A DNA stretch of 64,000 nucleotides, taken from Arthrinium phaeospermum (Eukaryota; Ascomycota; Sordariomycetes; Amphisphaeriales; Apiosporaceae). Of the stretch, positions 22,801 to 33,243 are shown piece after piece. Numbering within the stretch: the first letter of the stretch is position 1; every line of letters starts with the position of its first letter. A program made the position numbers and the translations under genes. The notes under the pieces are model-generated. The model ran no database searches. It worked only from the letters and a program-made list of their open reading frames with translations, and was not told where the DNA came from. Location of the stretch: assembly GCA_006503535.1 (NCBI GenBank), contig QYRS01000006.1:372001-436000 (forward strand), read 5' to 3'.

Positions 22801-23214
22801 TCGGCTGACCCCTAAAGCAAAACGTTCTAGGCATGCTCGACTGGCACGATATTTAAACCATTCCAAACGACTTCCGCGATTGTTCCGAGCCCCACGCACG
22901 TTTCTCCGATTCCGACTTCGCCCGCCTTTGGCACAACAAGGTTCTTGGTTGGTCTGGTTGGTTGGCGGGGCTTGGATGTCGCAATTGGGTAGCTAGACTT
23001 TGACTTCATTAATGAACAAGTTTGATGCATTTCTCCTCCGCTTCATTGCCTCAATGTGCTGTGATCGTATGACGTGACATATCGAAGGCTTCGAGGCTTT
23101 CCAAAACCTTTTCAATTCAACACAAGCCATCAATCATGACGTTGTTCACCTCGAAGTTGGTAGATAATTTTGTGCCCATGTTGATTCATTAACGATATTT
23201 CTATTCTTGCTCGA

Positions 23215-23520
23215 TATCTACATACATTTTGGCCTCAGTTGCCGTCGCGTGTTCTTTCATATCTGCCCCGGTCGGCGAGCAGGGTTATCAGAAATCGGAC
23301 GTGGCATCATCATCGGGCAATGTGTGAATGATCCCTTACCCCATCCACCGTTCAATCAATCAGCTGGAATCACCCAGGCGTCATGGAAGAACGGGTTGGT
23401 GGTTTGTTAGAATTGGTGTGCGTATGATGTCGGGCACCTCGCGGGCGGGAGGCCATCGTTGAGGTCTCGGCAGATGTTGTCACATGTGCTTGTAACGATC
23501 CCTATCGACCACCTTGGAGA
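23215..23520. repeat. Diverged direct duplication, copy 2
   Basis: Second copy of the 22490-22800 segment, with substitutions and small indels between the shared blocks. The exact ends cannot be fixed by eye. Confidence 0.55.
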
Positions 23521-24502
23521 CAGTCCTGTCTTTTGGTAATATGTGAAGAGAAATCAGACAGCAAGAGTAATACCAAGATCAGTCAGATATTTTTGTCGGT
23601 CTTCCTGAGACCCACCCAACGATGGTTTTCTTGATACCAAATTTCAGGTAACCTTAACGATAAGATTCTACATATCTCTGGTCTGGGGTTATAAGAAGGT
23701 GGATGCGATATTGGTGAAGCTTCGTAATTCAGTTTTAGGTATTATCGAGACACAACTGCTTGGTAGTTGGATGGGGGGAAAGTCGAGGCAATGCCGCGCT
23801 TGGCTCTGCATGGCCAGTTTACTTGACGCTGTCTCCACACCGCCACTCTTCCCGGACCTAGAAAGGGGGTTGATGCTCGACCGAAGTTTCCGTTATGAGT
23901 TGCGAGAGTATTTGCTTGTTGCCTATGTAAAGGTCCACCACAGAATTATGAAGCCCGCATCTTAATATTGGCAACTTGCGAGGCCTTACAAGTCTGAATG
24001 GGTATTTGATTGCTTTTATCGATGATGTGGAAAATCCACTCACCTATTCTCCCATATCTACCTAAAGTATTCTAGGGGATGGACATTTCAAGAAGCCGTA
24101 TTCTCTCGACGCAAAGTCGTGTTTTACGACAACTTAGTCTTGTGGCTATGCGGAAACAGTGTCTGGAATGAGTCAACCGGTACGAGCGGCAGATGCCCTC
24201 CCGACAGATATGATGGCCATCAACGGACTGACTACGTACATCGACCACACGATGGTTGGGGAAACCTAACGCGAAATACGTTGATGCCTCGGGCAGATCT
24301 TCCATCGAAGGACGGCGTCTTGGACTTATTGGATGTGTTCTCAAAGTATATAAGCATTGTTCGCGTCTTTGTAGGTACAAAATCTAATGATCAGTGACGG
24401 ACTGGTCTCCAAGAGAGCTAACAATCCAATGGGTAGAACAATAGAGTCTTCACTTATCCGATCACTCAGTACAGTTGGGCCACACCCAAGACAGTATCAG
24501 GC

Positions 24503-25018
24503 ATGCAGCTGGATAATGTCACTCCACTGTGCCAGTGGGAACACCCAAGCCCCGGTGACCTCACAAAATGTATCAGCAGCAGCATGTGTCTACTTCGCTC
24601 GCGGGCTTCGGTGACTCGGTCCGCATATATCCTGCCATGGCCCGAGAATGAATTCAAAAGAACAAGCGTGGACCGGGTCGGTCTCAAGAGCTTGAGCGCT
24701 AGCGACTATGGCATCATGGTGTGGACCGCAGGGGACTCCATGCACGCGGAGGGACAGCCGTGCGAACTTGTAGCGCTATCCTCCTTCGTTCCCTATGGGG
24801 ATGTTCTTAGCTCGGATTCGCCACTACTTGAAGTCATGGACTTCATGGAAGACTACGTGCAACGCGGATCCCTAGATGACGAGGCGGGAGAAGAGATCTA
24901 CCACATCCTGGCGGTGAAGCGAGAGAACGGGACTGCGTACAGGGAAGGACCGGGCCTCATGTACAAGCGGGTTTGGGAAGCCTTGAGACCTGTAGTAGAA
25001 GACGTGGTACTAGGCTGA
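24503..25018 (+). pseudogene. HET-protein-like C-terminal fragment
   Basis: A 171-codon frame ending at 25018. Its second half resembles the C-terminus of heterokaryon-incompatibility (HET) domain proteins: a Cys-Glu-Leu-Val-Ala-Leu strand, an acidic helix, EIYHILAVKRENGTAYREG and a terminal VWEALRPVVEDVVLG, where family members usually end in 'NVLWIEW..GIAYR..GRV...W'. The N-terminal HET domain itself (the GxYxxLSYxWG-type segment) is not found upstream, so this is either a remnant or the last exon of a gene I cannot trace. It sits at the edge of the gene-poor region. Confidence 0.38.
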
Positions 25019-25358
25019 GAGGCTTAGTATAGACTCATGAGTACGCCAATGCTGTTGAATTCAGCTGACATGCATGTCTTTTGGCCCTATCTACCAAGCT
25101 TGAGGTGACCTGCTATCTGTGCGTCTTTTGTTTCTATTACCGGGAAGCCTTGGTATGAATCGAAGAAAAAAGAAAGAAGAAAGAAGACCAAGCCGTCCTT
25201 CCCGGGCATCTAATGACAACCCCTCTCGCCAACGTAGCGCAACACCCTGCCAAGGCCAAATCTTTTGGTAAGGCTAGTAAGCATTACTACGGCGGTGGCA
25301 TTCAAGCTTGAACGTAGCGTAGCTCGCGGTAAACTACGCGCCTATTAATTCTATAATA
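25019..25358. other. Intergenic, between convergent 3' ends
   Basis: It contains a short purine-rich tract (GAAGAAAAAAGAAAGAAGAA) near 25160. Nothing else is recognised. Confidence 0.4.
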
Positions 25359-26655
25359 TCAAATCTCCGTCTCCGAAATCGGCGCCCCCTTCTCCCGAAA
25401 AAAGTCCACAATCGAGAGCGGCGAGTCGTCCGCGTAAAACATGGCCAGCATATCCAGCCCCCGCTGCACGAGCCCGGCCCCGCGCTCAAACATCTCGACC
25501 TCGTACTCGCGCACCGCCCGGTCCCGCGCCTCGTCACTATCACTATTATCACTGTCCAGCGCGCCGTGCTCGGCCGCCAGCTTCTCGGCCAGGTACAGCG
25601 CGTCCGTCATGGCGTAGTTGGCGCCCTCGCCGCTGGGCGGGCCGAGGTGCGCGGCGTCGCCGATGAGCGTCACGCCCGGCACGGGGTCCCACGCGATCGC
25701 GGCCGGCGGGAGGTGGTACAGGGGCCAGGGGCGGAAGTCGGTGGCGTGGGCGATGTAGGTCCGGATCTCCTCGGTCCAGTCCGCGAAGAATCCGTCGTTC
25801 TTGCCCTCTTCGGTGGAGAGGCACAGGGCGCGCATAGCTTGCGTGTCGGAAAAGTCTACTTTGCCGTCCGTGGAGAAGTCCTCCGGGACCTGCACGCCCA
25901 GGTAGACGCGGTAGGAGCCGTCGCCGAGGTTCTGGAAGGTGGCGGTTTTGTTGGGGCCGCCGGCCATGAGCATGCCTTTGCGGACGCGGGACTGGAGTTG
26001 GGCGTAGACGGGGTTGTCCGGGTTGATCCGGGATTCGATTATGTGGATGCCGCAGTACTGGGGTGTAGCGGAGCTGAGCTGGGATGTGTGTTAGCAACAG
26101 GTAGAACTCAAAACGCAAGGGAAACGGGAGATCGGTCAATGTTGCTCACCAGTGACCGCACTTTACTCCACGCCCCATCCGCCCCAACCACCAACCGAAA
26201 CCCCGAAGCCGTAGTCCCATCCGAAAACTCGAGAACCGGCGCTTCCCCCTCGCCACCCCTCGTCATCCGCTTCACCCCACACCCCCACCGAATCTTCTCC
26301 TCGGGCACCGCCTCCAAATAAATCCTCCGCAGATCCCCCCGATCGATCTCGGGAAAATCGCTCCCCCGCTCCAGATCGACGTACTGCCGCCCCCTGCCGA
26401 CGCCGTCCCAGAGCTTGAACGTCGAGGCGTCGTAGCGGGCGTACTTTTCAAACTCTTTGGACAGCCCGCCCTCGACGATGGCCCGCTGGCCCGTGGAGGC
26501 GTGGATGTCGAGCGTGCCGCCCGTGCGCTGCCCGAAGGCGGCGGGGAGGCGTCGCGCTCGTAGACGATGTAGGACACGCCCCGACACTCGAGGAGGCGGG
26601 CCAGGGCGAGGCCGGCGGGGCCGGCGCCGATGATGGCGATGGAGGGGGTGGTCAT
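25359..26655 (-). CDS. FAD-dependent monooxygenase (PHBH/salicylate-hydroxylase type), with a frameshift
   Basis: Two exons, 26655-26150 and 26078-25359, with a GTGAGC donor and CCCAG acceptor. The protein would have about 408 residues, normal for group A flavin monooxygenases. It has the FAD dinucleotide fold IIGAGPAGLALARLLE at residue 6, the DG motif VVGADGAWSKVR, and the GD motif LIGDAAHLGPPSGEGANYA. It would hydroxylate an aromatic or polyketide-like substrate with NAD(P)H and O2. The two conserved halves VYERDASP and GGTLDIHAS lie in frames one base apart, with the switch inside a C-rich run at about 26535-26550. Total exon length is also not a multiple of three. This is either a genuine inactivating indel or an assembly error. 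It is the neighbour of two MFS transporters. Confidence 0.85.
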
Positions 26656-27586
26656 GTTGGGGTTTCGTTTGGCTGGAGGAGAAAGGATTGATAAGATTGA
26701 AATCGAAGGCCAGTTGCGAGAAGTTCTGCGATACTGAAACAATCACAGCAAGTGTGGTCTTGAGGGTATGTAGCAATTCTGCATCAAGTGAACTGGTTTG
26801 CTAATTTCAACTGAATGAGGCCCCATGACACTTGGCATTGTCTTTATAGATGGATGCACTTGTATAGACGGGAGTCAGGGACGGGCCCACATCGCAGGTA
26901 GTGGCTTTGTTTTCTCGGGCGCTGCTCCAGCCCGTCTTACAGCTAGTGCTGTTCGGGCTTTCCCAAGTCCCGAAGGCAATGGACGCCGTGGCTGCACGGC
27001 CTTAACAGACCCATCATCTACCCAACTTCTACGCCCCGACATGCCTTGTGGGAAACTTCTCGCATCCGAAGCGTGTCCGGCTCATATTCTTTCAGCCCGG
27101 GTTCCATGTAGCCAGCCCCTGCTCGACTGATAAGGCTGAATGAAATATGTAGTGTTGGTGGAGGTTACGGCTGTCTGACAGCCGCACCATTGGCAAAACA
27201 CCGAATGTCCGGTCGGGGAGAACAGCGCATAAGGTACGTCATAATCTATTCGTGTATCTATCTCTTCAGCTTACAGAAGTCTAAGAGAAAGGGGGTATCA
27301 AACTGTGACTCCTATCTATTGAGCCAACATGACAGCCCCCAAGTAGTGCTGTCGATTCGAAAGCCATTCCGCCTTCTTGTCGGGTATAGACGATGATTGA
27401 CAAGTCTCATCATTTTGGGAAACCATCGCTGTTTCCCAAGTGAGATGGGCCTGCACAGGTATATCTGCCTGACTATATGTATGCCGATTGCATTGATCAG
27501 GCCGATGCCTTTGTTTCAGCGATATTAACTCGAAAGCCATCGCAGACAAGACCCCACCGACCCGATCTCCGCAAGCCTACACGCGC
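26656..27586. other. Intergenic, no gene recognised
   Basis: It includes the promoter of the monooxygenase gene and the 3' flank of the MFS gene. Several open frames are present but none has coding features. Confidence 0.4.
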
Positions 27587-29374
27587 CTAAAGCAGGACCC
27601 CCACCGCCTCGGGGTGCCCCTCGGTCGCCGCCAGCCTCTGCGCGAACGAGGAGCGCTTGCGCAGCTCGGCGCCCTTCCAGTAGATGAGGCTGGCGGAGCC
27701 GACGAGGACCCAGGCGATGCCCATGAGCACCGTGTTGGCGTAGGCGAGGCCGTGCGCCGGGTACTGCTCCCGGAAGTGGTCGTAGAAGGGCATGGCGGCC
27801 CAGGTCAGCACGCCGGCCAGGACGTCGCGGGCGAAGCCGTTGCCGCCGGTGGCTGAGGCGGAGTAGGGGCCGTAGGCGGCGACCTGGAAGCGGGGGGTTA
27901 GTTATTGCAGTGATTTGGAGGTGGATTGAAGAAGGAGGAGAACTTACCATGTAGTCGATTGTGGCCTGGTAGATGGCAAAGTTGGCGATACCAATGATGG
28001 CCGAGCCGATGATGGGACCCATCCAGTGCGACTGGGGAACACCCGTCCAAGCAAAGATGGCCAGACCGATCGGCAAGCAAGGCGCGGTATACATGAGCCA
28101 CCACAGCCGGGCCTCGAACTTGGCGTAGTCGCTGTGTGGGTTTTGGAGTTCCATGTTTTGCTGGCGCTTGATGGCGGGGAAGAAGCTGAGGTAGGCGACC
28201 ACGTACCCGAGGCCGATGGCGACGAAGGTGAGGCCGATCTGCCACGAGTTGAAGCCCCAGACCTCGTACACGAGCCCGAACGACTGGAAGCCCATGAAGA
28301 TGAGGGCGTCGCTGAAGCCCGAGAGCAGCGACAGCACGGCCACGATGGGCTCCGTGACGAACATCTTGAAGGGCCGGAGCCAGAGCGTCGTCATCTCGGC
28401 GGGCGCCAGGATCTCCCGCCACGTCTTGCGCTCGTTGGGCCCGTAGTGGTGGGCGAGGTGGCCGCCCTGGCGGCGCAGGCGCTTGGCGTAGGCGGCGAGG
28501 CGGCAGGTGACGCGCGTCTCCTCCACCAGGAAAAAGTGCAGCAGCTGGACGACGGTGCCGACGATGAGCTGGAGCCAGATGGTCCAGCGCCAGTGCAGGT
28601 AGTACTCGACGAAGCCGCCCCCGATGGGGCCGAAGATGGACCCGCCCACCGACGACAGCACCACGAACAGCACGGCGTACTGCTGGTCGTCGGCGTGGTA
28701 CATGTCGGCCACGATGCCCAGCGTCACGCTGCCGCCCGCCGAGAAGAGACCGCCCAGGCACCGGAACGCCAGCACCGTCGCGAAGTTGGGCGCCACCCCG
28801 ACGCAGAGGCAGCACAGGTTGACCAGGGCGAGCGAGATCTGCAGGACGGGCCAGCGGCCCAGCTCTTCGGACCAGGGGGCCCAGCTGCAGGTTGGCTCGG
28901 GTGTCAGTTGAATTGTATTACGGAAAGGGGGCCGACAAAAGTAGGCTGAGGAAGCACTTACAGTTCACAGCCAAAACCGTACAGCACCAAGAACGCACCC
29001 GCGCCGGCACGAGCGGTCTGCTCGGTAATGCCGAACTCATGGGCCATGCCCTTCTGCCCATTGGCGTAGAGCGACGTGTTGAAGTTCATGGAGCATTGGA
29101 CCAGGAAGACGACGATCAGGATCCGCCATTTCTTCCATGTCGTGAATGCGTACGCCGAGGCTTGGGGATAGTCGGTCTCTTGGATGATGACGGGATGCGA
29201 CCCGGGAGGCGTCGCCGACCCAGCCGAAGACACGCCCATCTCCTTCTCCTCGACGGTGGCACCGACGTCAGATCCGCTGACCACCTTCGTCGCCCTCTCC
29301 GTGCCGGCTGGGACGTCCTGGTACCGGCTACGTGCCATCGTTATCCTGTTGTTATCTTGAGTTCCTGACGCCAT
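27587..29374 (-). CDS. MFS transporter, DHA1 drug/polyamine-exporter type
   Basis: Three exons: 29374-28962, 28884-27948 and 27883-27587, giving 548 residues with standard GTAAGT donors. A polar cytoplasmic N-tail of about 80 residues precedes the first membrane helix (ILIVVFLVQCSMNFNTSLYA). About twelve hydrophobic helices follow. The family marks are the motif-A-like loop EELGRWPVLQI, the glycine-rich helix GGSIFGPIGGGFVEYYLHWRW, the cytoplasmic EETRVTCRLAAYAKRLR, and FEARLWWLMYTAPCLPIGL in the second half. This set fits proton-antiport exporters of the DHA1 group at the plasma membrane; the substrate is unknown. It lies beside an FAD monooxygenase on the same strand and may export its product, which is an inference from position only. 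Confidence 0.88.
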
Positions 29375-31317
29375 GGTCGCGGCAGCTTAGACTGGGAGAT
29401 TGGCGGGATGGTGTGATTCAATGACGCACGTACAGAGCGACAACGATGCGACTAGAGTGATAAAAAAAAGCTGGGGAGGAATTCCTGGGGAAATATTCCA
29501 TTTTTGTAAGGGGGTTCTGCAAGCCCAAAGTCAAGATGCGAACGTTGGTCACGCAGACGATGGAAATGCACTCGGGTACGTCAAAGCCCTCAAGGTAGGT
29601 GGCGGTGTTGGGCCGCATACAATGCAGCTCGCACAGCTCGAAGTCTAATGCAAGAGAGAGGGAATTCCCATCATGCGCCGCTCATCGGAAAGCCGGAAGA
29701 TGGATTGGCAGACGTGGGTATGCAACTGCTTGAACGTCTTTACACCGCGCCCGCATATTGGCCCTGGCAGGTTAGCAATGCATATGTACCGAATCGACGA
29801 TGAGGTGCCATTCGAAGGATGCATGTTCCGGGGCGGCGAGGCGAGATTTCCTGGACAGCATGAGCTGAAAGCTAGAACGCCTCATCCAGTGGCTTGTTAC
29901 TGGGTTTGCCCTTTGCGCTGTTTCAAGCACACACCCATGTCCGCACATATGCCGGTGGTAAAGATGACAGAAGGGTGATTGGTGTGTGACCAGACGAACC
30001 CAAAAACCTCATGGTGCATTTGAGCACCTAGACAGCTGTCAAAACCCGGGATTCCGAATGCCATGCCGGACTGACAGGCCCTTGGATAGCCGCAAGGGGG
30101 GATTGCTCCGGTGACCTGCCATCGTAACTATACCGTAGGCGCTATACGTCACGGCGTCACATGCGCATCGGGAGACTGGAGCATTCGGTAGATGCATCTA
30201 GGTATTCCTGACGTATTATCCGATCTGGCAATGGTAGGAAACCTTGGAGGCTTCAATTCAATTGAGTGCGGGAGGTTGTAAAGACGAATGCCCAGAAGCT
30301 CGCGGAGGCTAGGCGTTGCTTCCAGCCTCTAGCGTCAGGCGGGATTAGAGACGGAATTGTGCTAGTTGCATTCAGCGTGGGCAGCACGTGCTGGGGCTGG
30401 AAAATAAGGTTTGCGCAGTTATTCAGTTGGCCTAGCCGCCTGGAGCTTGGTTCCCTCAGGGGGTTCTCTTTTTCGCGCAAACTCGTCCAATGATGATGCC
30501 GTCCCCATTGCGGTTCAGGCCAGGTACGACTTTCCGCTCGGCCGATGATGGGCATCGGAAATTTCCTTTCTTTCCATCAGTTCATGGCGATTCGGAAAGC
30601 GATATGATATGCACAATCTCTCCGGGTGTAATATGAAACGGGCATTTTCTCCTTCTTGGGTTTATTGGGCGACACTTGAAGCCGTCCGTCCACCTGGTAG
30701 AGCTCCAAAATGAACTCTCCTACACATTCAGTCACCCCTAAATCAATTGAACACACAAGACCAATCCGGCGTCTGTACTTCTCATCTTCTCATATAAGAT
30801 CTGCAGAGTCAATCATAAAATGATGAGAAACAATTGCCATCTAATGTTCCTGGTAGGGACATACTCAGTTCAATGCAACTCACGGTCGACGAGGATCAGA
30901 CGATAACGTTTTCCGTGTCGCTGTCTCCCAACCCCGGCAAACGCCGCGGCGCCGGCTATCTTGCAGCATTCCGGCATTGCGTGATTGCGGATCGCCATGG
31001 CGCGAGTCGCATCCTCAGCTCTGCAGCTCTCGCGAAAACAGGGTTGGCATTACTTAAAAGACCCTGCTGTCGAGTCCGGATTCAGCCCAGGTCTGCTTTT
31101 GGCATCGGTATCTAATGATGTGATTGGCGAGGCGGCTTTCTATTGGACACCGACGTAGAGACTCTGCATGCTCGTGAGCTCCTTATCTTGACCACCGCGT
31201 AAGAATTCCATATATAAGGCACGCCTTCTGGCCTACTTTCATTATGTACTCTGATGTGATATGTGCTTATTTGATTGACGGCGGGAATACTTTCTAGACT
31301 TTTACCATTGCGTAAAC
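29375..31317. other. Intergenic, about 1.9 kb, divergent MFS promoters
   Basis: It separates the two divergently transcribed transporter genes. Short frames on both strands lack coding character. A clear TATA element lies near its right end. No repeat is recognised. Confidence 0.45.
31211..31217 (+). promoter_or_regulatory. TATA element of the DAL5-type permease gene
   Basis: TATATAA about 100 bp before the ATG at 31318, with no competing start between. Spacing suits a fungal core promoter. Confidence 0.5.
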
Positions 31318-33029
31318 ATGGGAGACGAGAAAGAGGTCCGGACTGCGAGCCCGCAAGAGAAGGGCCGGACCGTCACTGAGAAGTATGCCGACGTTACCCT
31401 CCGCCTCCTCGAAGACCATGGCGACGAGTTCGGCCCCTTGACCCCCGAGGCCGAGAAGAAGCTGAGGAGGAAACTCTACTTACGGCTCATGATTCTGCTG
31501 TCAGCAATCAACGTGATGCTCTTTGTACGATGAGCCCCCTGGTATACGCAGCCTAATTAACTCGTTGCTGACCGTCACGAACAGATTGACAAGTCGACGC
31601 TTGGATATGCCGCCATTCTCGGGTTGTTCAAAGAGACCGGAGTGACGCCTGCTCAATACAACAACCTGAACACCATGTTCTACGTCGGTAAGCACGAATC
31701 TCTCAATGGCTCTGGACAAGCTACGGGGACCTCAGATGAAACGGTTTGCAGGCTGACATAGTCCCAGGCTACCTCGCCTTCCAATGGCCCGGCCACTACC
31801 TAATGCAGCGCCTCCCCTTCGGCAGATTCGTCGCCTCCGTCATCCTCGCCTGGTCCATCGTCATCTTCCTGCACTGCGTCGCCGTCCGCTACGCGGGCCT
31901 GGTCGTGATGCGCCTGGCCCTGGGCGCCGCCGAGGCCGTCATCGTCCCGGCCATGGAGATCACCATCGGCATGTTCTTCAACCGGCACGAGCAGTCGTTC
32001 CTGCAGCCGGTGCTGTGGATCACCTGCCAGGCCGCGCCCATCTTCACCGGCTTCATCTCGTACGGGCTGCTGTGGTCGACGGGCCCCGTGCTGCCTTGGA
32101 AGCTGCTGCATGTCGTCACGGGCGGCGTCACGCTGCTCTTGGCCGTCTGGGTTTGGATCGATTACCCGGCGAACCCCGCCGAGGCCCGGTGGCTGACGCT
32201 GGAGGAGAAGGTGCACGTCATCCGCCGCGTGCACGCCTCGATGCAGAGCTCCATCGAGCAGAAGCGCTTCAAGAAGGAGCAGTTCGTCGAGACCCTGAAA
32301 GACCCCGTCTCCTGGCTGTTCGCCCTGCAGTCCTTCACGCTCATGTACTCCAACAACCTCAGCTACGGCCAGAAGAACCTCATCACCACCTCGATCGGCA
32401 TCGACCCCCTCGGTTCCACTCTGGTCGCCGTCGCCGGCGGCTGCCTAGGGGTGGCCTGCTGCGTCGTCGCCACCTTCCTACTCCGACGATACCCGCGCAA
32501 CCTGGCATTACATGGGACGGTGTGGTGCGTGCCAGCCGTAGCGGGCGGGGTCGGCATGATGGCCATCGACTGGGAGAACAAGCTGGCGCTGCTGGCGTGC
32601 CTCATCCTGGGCGCCAGCATCTACGGCATCACCTACATCATCGCCCTGGGCTGGACGACGTCGACGGCGGCGGGCTACACCAAGAAGCTGACGCGCAACG
32701 TCATGTTCATGATGGGCTACAGCGTCGGCAACCTGGTGTCGCCGCAGATCTGGGTCCCGTCGCAGGGGCCCCGGTACTACGGGGCCTGGGCCTCCATGAT
32801 TATCGTCAGCTGGGTCGGGACCCCGGCGATACTTTGGGTCATTCGGTTTATACTGGCGAAGCGGAATAAGGAGAGGCTGGAGTGGATCGCGACGCTCAGT
32901 GATGATGAGAGGGATGGGGGGTTTGTGGAGCAGGTGGACGAGGCTGGGCAGATTGTGAGGGTCAAAGTTGATATGGCGGTGTTGGACTTGACCGACCTGG
33001 AGAATAAGTTCTTTATCTACCCTCTATAG
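31318..33029 (+). CDS. MFS permease, DAL5/allantoate (anion:cation symporter) type
   Basis: Three exons: 31318-31524, 31585-31687 and 31768-33029, giving 523 residues. The third-exon acceptor was chosen among three nearby AGs because only it rebuilds the family motif FYVGYLAFQWPGHYLMQRLP; the acceptor at 31751 would give a stop. The N-tail has the family's EKKLRRKLYLRLM before the first helix. About twelve hydrophobic helices follow, with a large cytoplasmic loop (LTLEEKVHVIRRVHASMQ). The ACS family imports organic anions such as allantoate, nicotinate, pantothenate and vitamins with protons; the substrate here cannot be read. The C-terminus is charged and cytoplasmic. It is divergently arranged with the DHA1 exporter. 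Confidence 0.88.
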
Positions 33030-33243
33030 ACGGTGTATTATTACTAGAACATTCTCATAAAGTCGCCTATAGAATAGCCTCTGCTACATTCGAAAATAGT
33101 ACAGTTCTTCACTTTTTTATTCAAGCTTGCCACAACAGAGGAAGACCCGGTTAAAAACCCTTGCGTATATGCATGTCGTATTAAATGTTCCACAGCCGAT
33201 CATTCAGACACTCTTTATAAGAAGTGCTTCATGCTGAATTGAT

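Larger units (their letters stand above)
20477..24502. other. Gene-poor region, about 4 kb
   Basis: No recognisable conserved gene was found on either strand. It contains a TATA-like TATAAATA at 22187-22194 followed by a CT-rich leader-like stretch and a short candidate frame (22278-22604), and a diverged direct duplication (about 22490-22800 and 23215-23520). Base composition is mixed and not strongly A+T-rich. Confidence 0.5.
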
